Shown here: one piece after another, positions 34,764 through 42,460 of the stretch
Layout: every line of letters begins with the position of its first letter
How positions within the stretch are numbered: the first letter of the stretch is position 1
Source: Bacteroidales bacterium UBA4772
GTDB lineage: Bacteria > Bacteroidota > Bacteroidia > Bacteroidales > VadinHA17
Length of the DNA: 64,000 nt
Reading direction: 5' to 3'
NCBI GenBank assembly: GCA_002403305.1
Contig: DHHM01000002.1
Coordinates: forward strand, 25,404 to 89,403
The notes under the pieces: model-generated
What the model saw: the letters and a program-made list of their open reading frames with translations, nothing else
The model's database searches: none
What the model was told of the DNA's origin: nothing
Program-made: the position numbers and the translations under genes

Positions 34764-36224
34764 CTATGACTTTACAACGGTAAATGTGGCTTCCCTGTTT
34801 CCGTATCTGACCCGCACTACATAAAGGCCCGGGGCGGACGGGGCAGGAAGTGATACAACATTTCTCCCCCTCCGGAGCCTGCCACAATCGGCCTCAATGA
34901 CAAGTATTCCCGAAGCCGTGAGAATATCAACATGTACATCCGCCTCCCCGTCAAGCTCAATGCTCAGGTTGAGCATCCCCGTGAAAGGATTCGGGAAAGC
35001 AAACATCTTCACCCCTGAACCTTCCTCGACATGCAGAGGATGATCAACGGCACTCTCACCCGCTGATTTCAGTGATATGTAAACCGGCTGCAGTGGTTCC
35101 ATTGTGATCTCTGAGAACAGATGCAGGTTCCCGGTAAGATACACTGAAGACCCGTCACTGCTCAGATTGATGTCTGCGGTTCTGAATTTTGCCGGAAAAG
35201 GTTCGGGGCTGTAATGATTCGGTCTTGCATAGTCTGAATCAACAAATACAAGAGTAGTATCCGTAAGCACTGCCCTGATATCTGCCGTGATGGTATCTGC
35301 CTCAATCCATTTCCCGGTGATGAGATCATCATCTGAAGAGAGAGTCAGGGTTAAGGGGGATATGTCAATTATGTACACCCCGCTCCAGTCATAGGTAACG
35401 GCATAACCTTCAAACCGGCCGCTGAGATAATCTCTCATCACATTATGTTCCACCACCCTGAATTTTTCAGGGATAGTGACGCTGTACCGCTTCCCCGATA
35501 TCCTCGCGGAGATACTGAAACTGTTTTCAGGCTCCCGTGTCCCCAGCTCAACAGCAGCCCTGGCATTACCTGACCTGCCTGAATTAATAAGCCATTCCCT
35601 TGCTGTGGCGGTATCACGCTCAACGCCATACCCGTTCCGCAGACACAATCCAATCATATAAGTGGCCGCAATGTTTCCTTCTTCGGCAGCTTTGAGGAAC
35701 CAGTTCATCGCCACACCGTAATCCTGGCTGCACCCTAGTCCTTTATAGTGCATATAGCCAATCCCGTACTGACAAAATGGGTCTCCGGCGTCAGCTCCCT
35801 TTTTAAGCATATGAAATGATTCCTCATCGTTCTTTTCAACTCCGAGGGCATATTTCCACATCAGGCTCAGGTTATAATATGACCTTAGGTAGCCTGCCTC
35901 AGCTGCCTTACTGAACCAGGTCATTGCGGCCCTGTAATCAATCTCCGATCCCTTTCCTGTTGCGTACATAATGCCCAGGGCATTCATTGCTTTCGGATCA
36001 CCCTCTTCAGCAAGGACGGACATTATTCTCATGGCCTTATCAGGCCTGTATGGTTTGCCGGATCCTTTTGCATACTGAAGCGCAGCCAGATAAATCCTGC
36101 CGGCAAGATTATCTTCTTGCTGTGCATAAGCGGCTGAAGCAACACACAGCAGGACTATCATGACAACTGCCCTCCTGATCATTTCATCAATTGTTCTTTT
36201 GAAATCTTTTACTGCCTGCTTCAT
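34764..36224 (-). CDS. Sel1-repeat protein with T9SS type A sorting domain
   Basis: About 486 residues. A signal-like segment (RRAVVMIVLLCVASAAYAQ) is followed by about five Sel1/TPR-like repeats at ~60-230, for example AMNALGIMYATGKGSEIDY and YGIGYMHYKGLGCSQDYG. A beta-rich region spans ~235-390, then a ~75-residue type A sorting domain (MFAFPNPFTGMLNLSIE to GLYVVRVRYG). Sel1 repeats are usually protein-binding scaffolds, and a T9SS-exported one implies a surface or secreted role. The ATG at 36224 (or 36182) gives a normal signal. It is seven bases after the gene at 36232, so they are co-transcribed. Confidence 0.85.
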   Translation of the reverse strand: MKQAVKDFKRTIDEMIRRAVVMIVLLCVASAAYAQQEDNLAGRIYLAALQYAKGSGKPYRPDKAMRIMSVLAEEGDPKAMNALGIMYATGKGSEIDYRAAMTWFSKAAEAGYLRSYYNLSLMWKYALGVEKNDEESFHMLKKGADAGDPFCQYGIGYMHYKGLGCSQDYGVAMNWFLKAAEEGNIAATYMIGLCLRNGYGVERDTATAREWLINSGRSGNARAAVELGTREPENSFSISARISGKRYSVTIPEKFRVVEHNVMRDYLSGRFEGYAVTYDWSGVYIIDISPLTLTLSSDDDLITGKWIEADTITADIRAVLTDTTLVFVDSDYARPNHYSPEPFPAKFRTADINLSSDGSSVYLTGNLHLFSEITMEPLQPVYISLKSAGESAVDHPLHVEEGSGVKMFAFPNPFTGMLNLSIELDGEADVHVDILTASGILVIEADCGRLRRGRNVVSLPAPSAPGLYVVRVRYGNREATFTVVKS

Positions 36225-36231
36225 ATTTGTG

Positions 36232-36828
36232 TCAGTAAATGAAATCAGACCTGTAATAATTATTCGCAGGTGGCTTACGCTCTCCATTGTGATAAAGCCT
36301 GTAGAGGCATGCTGGTGCATTCACTGAAAGGTCCTCAAGGTACCTCTCCCTGAGCTCCGCGTTTTCAGCATAGTAATCACGTGCTACCAGCACTGTGTGC
36401 AGCCAGGCTCTGACCCGGGAATACAGCCTCGCAGAATCAGCCCTGCTGACATATTGCAGAGAAACCATCTCATTCCAGACCTTTTCTCCCAGGAGCCGCG
36501 CCTCAGGCATGTTTTTGTAAACGAAAAGGTCCTCATACTGACTTTCTGACATTATTCTCTTGAGTACTTCCCGTTCATAGCTGCTGACCACCTCCAGGGT
36601 TGCCTTCTTTGCTATCCTTGACGCCTTTCTGGCATATATCCTTACCGAATCCATCTGCCTGTCAGACAATTTGAGATCAGTCCGGTAATAACCCGCAAGG
36701 TAGAGGTAAGATCTGGAAAGCGCCGGATCGGAACGACGATTCTTATTGATCATCCTGGATTGAGCGGGGAGATAGCTCAGACCTGCTGTCAGCAATGCCA
36801 TGATCAGGCAGGCAACAATCCTGTTCAT
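36232..36828 (-). CDS. Small exported helical protein of unknown function
   Basis: A 198-residue protein with a signal peptide (IVACLIMALLTAGLSYLPAQS). The mature part is mainly helical and charged. A LKLSDRQMDSVRIYARK block and a later IMSESQYEDLF recall the paired L-T/S-x-x-Q motifs of Spy/CpxP-like periplasmic proteins, but this link is weak. It lies directly upstream of the Sel1 protein gene on the same strand. No catalytic motif is seen. Confidence 0.7.
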   Translation of the reverse strand: MNRIVACLIMALLTAGLSYLPAQSRMINKNRRSDPALSRSYLYLAGYYRTDLKLSDRQMDSVRIYARKASRIAKKATLEVVSSYEREVLKRIMSESQYEDLFVYKNMPEARLLGEKVWNEMVSLQYVSRADSARLYSRVRAWLHTVLVARDYYAENAELRERYLEDLSVNAPACLYRLYHNGERKPPANNYYRSDFIY

Positions 36829-36862
36829 ACTAATCAGTGTTAATTTGACCCGAAAAATTATC

Positions 36863-37048
36863 TCAATGCAATTTAGTGTTTTTTAGATCAAGTCTCTCCG
36901 GCAACCCTGCAATATCATATTCACCGTTAATGATATTATACCTGGTGGTGAGCCTCCGCGCTCCTCTCCAGTGGTCACTCAGTTTAGCCCCGCCAGGAAT
37001 GATCTTCTCCATGCTGACCGTTTTGTCGTGGTCGGGGAGCAATTTCAT
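36863..37048 (-). CDS. Small hypothetical protein coupled to MBL hydrolase gene
   Basis: A 61-residue reading frame whose ATG overlaps the stop of the metallo-hydrolase gene as ATGA, with GGAGG immediately before it. It has no signal peptide, membrane helix or recognised domain, and is rich in charged residues. The overlap argues for translational coupling; the short length and lack of family leave it uncertain. It could also be a fragment. Confidence 0.4.
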   Translation of the reverse strand: MKLLPDHDKTVSMEKIIPGGAKLSDHWRGARRLTTRYNIINGEYDIAGLPERLDLKNTKLH

Positions 37049-37752
37049 CCTCCGGGTGCCAATAATCTTTTGGCGAATTCCTCCTTCAACTCGTTAATAA
37101 TCAACGGCTTTCCGTGACCGGGAAGGAAGGTCTCACAACCGGTGTCAATAATCTTTCTCCAGCTCTTAAGAAGTAGATCTACATCATCGGCAAAGGGAGG
37201 AAAGGGTTTGCCCGGGGTGGTGCCGATGATCGAATCGCCGGCAAGGGCAACAACGCCGTCAATTACCACAGTTGCGCCTCCCGGCGAATGACCGGGCGTG
37301 TGAATTATGTAACCGTTGATGCCGAACCGGTTCAGGTCAAACGTCTCACCGAAAACGTGATCAGCCTGGCAAGGGTCATACCTGAACATCGGGGTGACCT
37401 TCTTCCCCAGGCTTACCAGTCCACGGGTGACAGCACGAGTCCCTTCAGGTATAGGCGTGTCACCTGCCGCCAGATACTCGCTCTCGGCCTCCTGGACAAC
37501 CACCTCCGCTCCGTACTCCGCCTGAAGCCATGCAGCATTACCGGCATGATCAAAGTGCGTATGCGTCAGTACAACAGCCTCCGGCACTATAGCCTTACGC
37601 TCCAGGGCATGCTCTATCCTCGCCCTGTCAAATGAAATCCCCGTATCAATGATAATCGTCCGGCCATTTCGCGTCACAGCAAAAATATTGCACCGGGCAG
37701 GAGTCAGCCTGACAATCGACGTGCCCTTGCCCGTGTCTGCTATCTCTATCAT
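37045..37752 (-). CDS. MBL-fold metallo-hydrolase
   Basis: A 235-residue metallo-beta-lactamase-fold protein. The metal site motif THTHFDHAGN (HxHxDH) is near residue 62. A GYIIHTPGHSPGG block supplies another metal His, GDSIIG an Asp, and LPGHGKP the last His. Such enzymes include glyoxalase II and lactonases; the substrate is not fixed by the motifs. There is no signal peptide, so it is cytoplasmic. It is followed by a coupled 61-residue frame. Confidence 0.92.
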   Translation of the reverse strand: MIEIADTGKGTSIVRLTPARCNIFAVTRNGRTIIIDTGISFDRARIEHALERKAIVPEAVVLTHTHFDHAGNAAWLQAEYGAEVVVQEAESEYLAAGDTPIPEGTRAVTRGLVSLGKKVTPMFRYDPCQADHVFGETFDLNRFGINGYIIHTPGHSPGGATVVIDGVVALAGDSIIGTTPGKPFPPFADDVDLLLKSWRKIIDTGCETFLPGHGKPLIINELKEEFAKRLLAPGG

Positions 37753-37909
37753 GCCACTAAGATATAACAGTTACATCCTTGGAAAGCCACAAAAAACCGG
37801 AAACGTTAATAACTTTACCTTGCAAACCGGGGCGTAGGGCTTGACTGCCATTAGCTTCCGACTTGTCGGATGATTTTAAGTAATTTCGAATAAAAACAGT
37901 GACTTATCC

Positions 37910-38698
37910 ATGAAAGAAATCCCAATTTACCAGGTTGATGCATTCACACACGGTCCGTTCACCGGCAACCCGGCAGCGGTGTGCGTTCTCACTGAACCGG
38001 TCACCGCAGATACAATGCAGAAAATAGCCATGGAAAACAATCTCTCCGAAACGGCCTTCATAACCCGCGAAAATGGCGAATGGCTGATCAGATGGTTCAC
38101 CCCGGAAACGGAGGTCGACCTCTGCGGCCATGCCACCCTCGCCTCGGCATCCGTGGTGCTAAACATACTGGCACCGCAAAGCAATGAGGTCATCTTCCGC
38201 TCAAGGGTCATGGGTCATCTTACCGTAAGAAGAAGAGGAGATATGCTTGAGCTCGACTTCCCGTCAGACACCCTCCACGAATGCGAACTGCCCCCAATAA
38301 TCGCGGAGAGCCTGGGTACGGAGCCAACGGAGTGCCATATGGGCAGGAGTGATTACCTTCTACTGTACGGCACCGAAGAGGATATCCTTGCCCTGAAACC
38401 CGATTTCAGGATGCTTGCCGGCATTGAGTCCAGGGGGGTGATTGCCACAGCCCCCGGAAAGGATGTTGACTTTGTTTCCAGGTTCTTCTGCCCGGGTGCA
38501 GGCATCGACGAAGACCCTGTCACCGGCTCCGCCCATACTACACTGACGCCCTTCTGGTCAGAGCGGCTCAAAAAGAATCACCTGACAGCCAGCCAGCTCT
38601 CATCGCGGGGCGGTTACCTGGAGTGCAGCCTGAGGGGCAACCGCACCCTGATTTCAGGAAGGGCACTGCTCTACCTTAAAGGAGAGATTTATGCATGA
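37910..38698 (+). CDS. PhzF-family isomerase-like protein
   Basis: A 262-residue protein with the PhzF/epimerase-like double hot-dog fold. Signatures are IYQVDAFTHGPFTGNPAAVCVL at the start, NNLSETAFI with the catalytic-type Glu, RWFTPETEVDLCGHATLA, and CPGAGIDEDPVTGSAHTTL. Apart from true phenazine synthesis, most members in this phylum are uncharacterised isomerases or epimerases, and no phenazine genes are nearby. It is 43 bp before the dCMP deaminase start. Confidence 0.93.
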   Translation: MKEIPIYQVDAFTHGPFTGNPAAVCVLTEPVTADTMQKIAMENNLSETAFITRENGEWLIRWFTPETEVDLCGHATLASASVVLNILAPQSNEVIFRSRVMGHLTVRRRGDMLELDFPSDTLHECELPPIIAESLGTEPTECHMGRSDYLLLYGTEEDILALKPDFRMLAGIESRGVIATAPGKDVDFVSRFFCPGAGIDEDPVTGSAHTTLTPFWSERLKKNHLTASQLSSRGGYLECSLRGNRTLISGRALLYLKGEIYA

Positions 38699-38715
38699 GG
38701 TGTGACAAAAAAGGT

Positions 38716-38723
38716 TAAGTTTG
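38716..38723 (+). promoter_or_regulatory. Possible -7 element for dCMP deaminase gene
   Basis: TAAGTTTG is a full match to TAnnTTTG. It lies inside the region that an upstream start at 38721 would occupy and supports the ATG at 38742. Confidence 0.4.
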
Positions 38724-38741
38724 CCGACGAATTTTTCAATT

Positions 38742-39209
38742 ATGACAAAAAAAGATGCCGTTCATCCCTACGGGGAGAAGCAGACCCGGTTTGACAGGCG
38801 CTATCTGCGTATGGCAGCCATATGGTCAGAGAATTCATACTGCAAAAGGAGAAAGGTGGGTGCTCTCATCGTGAAAGACAAGATGATTATCTCCGACGGA
38901 TACAACGGTACCCCGGCAGGATTTGAAAATGTTTGCGAGGATGAGAATAATGTAACCAAACCATACGTTCTACATGCTGAAGCCAACGCCATAACGAAGG
39001 TTGCCAGATCAAACAACTCAAGTGAGAACGCCACACTGTATATCACTGACTCTCCCTGCATGGAGTGCGCAAAGCTTATCATACAGTCAGGCATCACACG
39101 TGTTGTCTACAGCAACCAGTACCGTAACCTCGACGGCATTGAGTTGCTGAAGCGGGCAGGCATTGAGCTTGTCTATCTCGACACTGTAAAAGATGAAAAT
39201 GAATTATAA
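38742..39209 (+). CDS. dCMP/cytidine deaminase family protein
   Basis: About 155 residues with the zinc-dependent deaminase motifs HAEANAI (His and catalytic Glu) and SPCMECAKLI (two Cys). An early RRKVGALIVKDKMIISDGYNGTPAG block is typical of deoxycytidylate deaminases (ComEB-like), giving dUMP for thymidylate synthesis. The upstream in-frame extension to 38721 is disfavoured by the promoter-like site. The next gene overlaps its end by 17 bp. Confidence 0.92.
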   Translation: MTKKDAVHPYGEKQTRFDRRYLRMAAIWSENSYCKRRKVGALIVKDKMIISDGYNGTPAGFENVCEDENNVTKPYVLHAEANAITKVARSNNSSENATLYITDSPCMECAKLIIQSGITRVVYSNQYRNLDGIELLKRAGIELVYLDTVKDENEL

Positions 39210-40791
39210 CAGAGCGTATCTCCCCTTGATAATCTCGGCAGCAATTGCCATCGGATTGCTAATCGGATTTTACATGCCGCACCCCCAGTCCGGACTCTAT
39301 ACGAATTTCGCTCCCTCGAACGATAAGCTGAACAGGGTTCTTGACATAATTGAATCTGATTATGTTGATACGGTGAACCGAAACGCTCTCGTTGAAGAGG
39401 CCATTCCCGTCATGCTCCGCAAGCTCGACCCCCATTCGGTATATATTCCCGCAACCGACCTCGCAAGAGCCAACGAGCCGCTGCAGGGTAACTTCGACGG
39501 TATTGGCGTATCCTTTAACATGCTCACTGACACTGTCCTGATAATCAGTACCATATCTGGAGGACCGTCAGAAAAAGCCGGGATACTTGCCGGTGACAAG
39601 ATAATCTTGGTCAACGACTCTCTCATAGCAGGCAAAAGCATTCCTGATGAAGAGATCGTCAAGATGCTCAAGGGCCCACGGGGCACAAAGGTCGAACTGA
39701 AAATCGAACGAAAGGGAACCGACACATTGCTGCCCTTCACCATCACACGTGACAAGATCCCCATCTACAGCGTGGATGTGGCCTATATGATGTCCGACGA
39801 CGTGGGATACATCAAGATCTCAAACTTCGCCCTGACAACCCACGAAGAGTTCAAAAAAGGACTCAGTGAGTTGAAACAACAGGGCATGAAAAAGCTCATC
39901 CTCGACCTTCGGGGCAACTCCGGGGGGGTGATGGATGCCGCCACCATGATCGCTGATGAGTTTCTTCCGGAAGGCAAGCTCATCGTCTTCACGATGGGTA
40001 AATCAACGGCTCGCCAGGAGATAAAGGCGACCTCCCGCGGCGATTTTGAAGAGGGGGAACTGGTGGTACTGATCGATGAGTGGAGCGCCTCAGCCAGCGA
40101 GATACTGGCCGGCGCCGTGCAGGACAACGACCGCGGGACCATCATCGGAAGACGGTCTTTCGGCAAGGGACTGGTTCAGGAACCGGTGATGTTTCGCGAC
40201 GGCTCGGGTATGAGGCTCACCATTGCCCGCTACTATACCCCTACCGGAAGATCGATACAGAAACCCTATGATGAGGGCGTTGATAAATATTATGAAGATC
40301 TTGGCAACAGGCTCATGCGCGGTGAATTTGAGGAGGCCGACTCAATCAGGATGGATGATTCCCTCCGTTTTACCACTCCCGGAGGCCGTATCGTATACGG
40401 CGGCGGGGGCATTATGCCGGATATCTTCATCCCCATTGACACAACAGGTATCTCTGACTACTTTCTTGCCATCAGAAACTCAGGGCTCATATACAGATTT
40501 GCACTGAAGTTCACTGAAGAGAAGCGTGATGCCATGCAGAAGTTCGGGGACCTGCCTTCACTCGACAGGTGGCTCACTGACCAGGACCTGACTTCACAGT
40601 TCATCAGGTTTGCGGCACAGAACGGCATTTCTCCCAACAGGCAACAGATAGCCGTATCGAAGGATATTATCCATGTTCAGCTGAAGGCATACATTGCACG
40701 CAATATGCTTGACAACCAGGGTTTCTATCCCATCTGGCAGGCAATAGACAGAACTCTCCTCGAAGCCCTTGAATATCTTCAGGGCATCTGA
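39193..40791 (+). CDS. Carboxy-terminal processing protease (S41, CtpA-like)
   Basis: A 532-residue exported serine protease. The N-terminal membrane anchor is LPLIISAAIAIGLLIGFYM. A PDZ domain spans ~85-165 (FDGIGVSFNML, GPSEKAGILAGDKIILVND). The catalytic domain contains LILDLRGNSGGVM, the nucleophile Ser in SASASEI near 300, and Lys in RSFGKGLVQEP. Typical of tail-specific proteases that trim or degrade periplasmic proteins. Its start overlaps the deaminase gene, and its stop codon lies within the first unit of a 48-bp tandem repeat. Confidence 0.95.
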   Translation: MKMNYNRAYLPLIISAAIAIGLLIGFYMPHPQSGLYTNFAPSNDKLNRVLDIIESDYVDTVNRNALVEEAIPVMLRKLDPHSVYIPATDLARANEPLQGNFDGIGVSFNMLTDTVLIISTISGGPSEKAGILAGDKIILVNDSLIAGKSIPDEEIVKMLKGPRGTKVELKIERKGTDTLLPFTITRDKIPIYSVDVAYMMSDDVGYIKISNFALTTHEEFKKGLSELKQQGMKKLILDLRGNSGGVMDAATMIADEFLPEGKLIVFTMGKSTARQEIKATSRGDFEEGELVVLIDEWSASASEILAGAVQDNDRGTIIGRRSFGKGLVQEPVMFRDGSGMRLTIARYYTPTGRSIQKPYDEGVDKYYEDLGNRLMRGEFEEADSIRMDDSLRFTTPGGRIVYGGGGIMPDIFIPIDTTGISDYFLAIRNSGLIYRFALKFTEEKRDAMQKFGDLPSLDRWLTDQDLTSQFIRFAAQNGISPNRQQIAVSKDIIHVQLKAYIARNMLDNQGFYPIWQAIDRTLLEALEYLQGI

Positions 40792-40936
40792 TCACTACTG
40801 TTACCAACTGATCCGGCGGGACAAGCAGTTATTTACTGATCACTCCGGCATCCGGCTGTTCCATCAGACAAAACGGTCAGCGGCTGATCACTACTTCTGC
40901 CAGCTGATCCGGCGGGCGAAATCGGTTATTAACTGA
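40788..40936 (+). repeat. Three tandem 48-bp units between ctpA and hydrolase genes
   Basis: Units start at 40788, 40836 and 40884, each beginning CTGATCACT, with a period of exactly 48 bp. Units one and three share most bases (CTGATCCGGCGGG, then GTTATT and ACTGA); unit two is diverged. The ctpA stop TGA (40789-40791) lies in unit one, and unit three is the 3' end of the convergent alpha/beta-hydrolase coding sequence. Units one and two thus look like decayed copies of that gene's tail. Confidence 0.8.
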
Positions 40937-41697
40937 GCTGCCCTCTCCGTCTCTTCAATGAACCCAAGGTGCCCGGAGTTTTCCAGTATCACAACCTGGG
41001 CGTTTGCCGGCAGTTTTATGTCACGCAATGCCATTTCAGGAGTGAAGTAGAGGTCTCCCCTGCCAAGTATCCATAGCAACGGCACCCTGCCGCTCTCAAC
41101 GACTGACTGTCTTGACGGCCGTGATATCATCCCGTTTAGCAACGCTATGATGCCCTCGCCGGGATTCCCTGACGCTATCTCCTTTATTCTTGCGAGAGCT
41201 TCAGGCATCGCACTGAGATTTTCTTCCGAGAACATCATACTCACATTACCGGGATACATGATGTTCTTCTTGCCGGCACGCACAACAGCTATCTCCCTCA
41301 TTCTCTTTTCTATGGCTTCAGCCGTATCGGCATGGGGATGGGAATGAAAAAGCACATAGCCTGAGAGAAGCCCGGGCCAGAGCTCGGCAAACGCCAGTGC
41401 CGCATAGCCCCCCAGGGAGTGTCCTGCCATCAGCACCCGGTCCGCCCCCGCATCAGCAATCACCGCCCGTACTGCCCCGGCCAAAAACTCCATAGTATGT
41501 TCCCCGCCGGCAACGCCTGACCTTCCATGTCCGGGAAGGTCCGCGGCTATCACCCGGAACTCCCGGGAAAGCAGATCCGTAAGAGGCTGCCATACCTCTC
41601 CGCTCTCCAGGTACCCGTGCAGAAAAACAACCGGCCTTCCCTCCCCGGTGTCAGAGTACGATACCGGGATGCCGTTAAATATTATACTCCTAATCAT
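40891..41697 (-). CDS. Alpha/beta hydrolase
   Basis: A 268-residue alpha/beta-hydrolase-fold enzyme. The oxyanion region VVFLHGYLESGEVW, the nucleophile elbow GHSLGGYAAL (Ser near 93), a LWILGRGDLYF Asp-bearing strand, and a NSGHLGFIEE catalytic-His block are visible. Similar to esterases, peroxidases and BioH-like proteins; the substrate is unknown. There is no signal peptide. It is convergent with ctpA, and the 3' end is shared with the 48-bp tandem repeat. Divergent from sdhC. Confidence 0.93.
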   Translation of the reverse strand: MIRSIIFNGIPVSYSDTGEGRPVVFLHGYLESGEVWQPLTDLLSREFRVIAADLPGHGRSGVAGGEHTMEFLAGAVRAVIADAGADRVLMAGHSLGGYAALAFAELWPGLLSGYVLFHSHPHADTAEAIEKRMREIAVVRAGKKNIMYPGNVSMMFSEENLSAMPEALARIKEIASGNPGEGIIALLNGMISRPSRQSVVESGRVPLLWILGRGDLYFTPEMALRDIKLPANAQVVILENSGHLGFIEETERAAQLITDFARRISWQK

Positions 41698-41796
41698 TGG
41701 TCATTTGATATAGAATAAAAACTTTATAAATTTACAAGGAAGAAAAGAGATTCCACCGATCCTTCACATAATCCCGAAATCAAAAGTACCACACTG

Positions 41797-42441
41797 ATGA
41801 ATAAAACTCTCTTCTCAGCCGTCTCGAAGAAATTTGTGATGGCACTGGCCGGTCTTTTCCTGCTGCTGTTCCTTCCCGTTCATCTGGGCATCAACCTGAT
41901 GCTGCTCAAAAGTGACCCGGAGCCTTTCAACAGTGCAGCCCACTTTATGGCGACATTTCCGCTTATAAAGGTTGTCGAGATTCTGCTCTTCCTGACGATA
42001 CTTATACATGTAACCTACGGGATCATCCTTCAGATACTGAACTGGCTGTCAAGACCCGTCGGATACAAAGTCAGAAACAAATCGGAGACCGGTGCATTTT
42101 CCAGGTTCATGATCTGGACCGGTGGATCGGTTCTGATCTTCCTGGTGATCCACTTCTTCAACTTCTACTTCATCAAACTGGGACTGGTGGATGGTAATCC
42201 TGAGGACTTCTACTCGGTCGCCTGGCAGCTCTTCTCAATTCCCGGTTATGTCATTCTATACTGGATCTGCTTTCTGCTGCTGGGATTTCATCTTTACCAC
42301 GCCCTGCAGTCGGCTTTTCAGACTCTGGGCCTCTCCAACGAGTTCTGGAAGCCGGTCATCAGGGCCATCTCCCTCATCTACGCAATTGCCGTGCCGGTCG
42401 GATTCGCCATTATCCCGCTTGTGATCTGGCTTTTTAAATAA
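41797..42441 (+). CDS. sdhC: Succinate dehydrogenase/fumarate reductase cytochrome b subunit
   Basis: A 214-residue protein with five membrane helices, the single-subunit cytochrome b558 type found in Bacteroidota. Histidines in the helices (FLPVHLGI, LTILIHVTYG, FLVIHFFNFY, LGFHLYHALQ) are candidate ligands for two hemes b. It anchors the complex to the inner membrane and exchanges electrons with quinone. It is followed at 20 bp by sdhA. Confidence 0.95.
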   Translation: MNKTLFSAVSKKFVMALAGLFLLLFLPVHLGINLMLLKSDPEPFNSAAHFMATFPLIKVVEILLFLTILIHVTYGIILQILNWLSRPVGYKVRNKSETGAFSRFMIWTGGSVLIFLVIHFFNFYFIKLGLVDGNPEDFYSVAWQLFSIPGYVILYWICFLLLGFHLYHALQSAFQTLGLSNEFWKPVIRAISLIYAIAVPVGFAIIPLVIWLFK

Positions 42442-42460
42442 CCTGAAGAAACAAGACAAC

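Noticed and set aside
37910..38698. Phenazine biosynthesis cluster suggested by PhzF
   Set aside because: No other phz genes are near; PhzF-like proteins are common outside phenazine producers.
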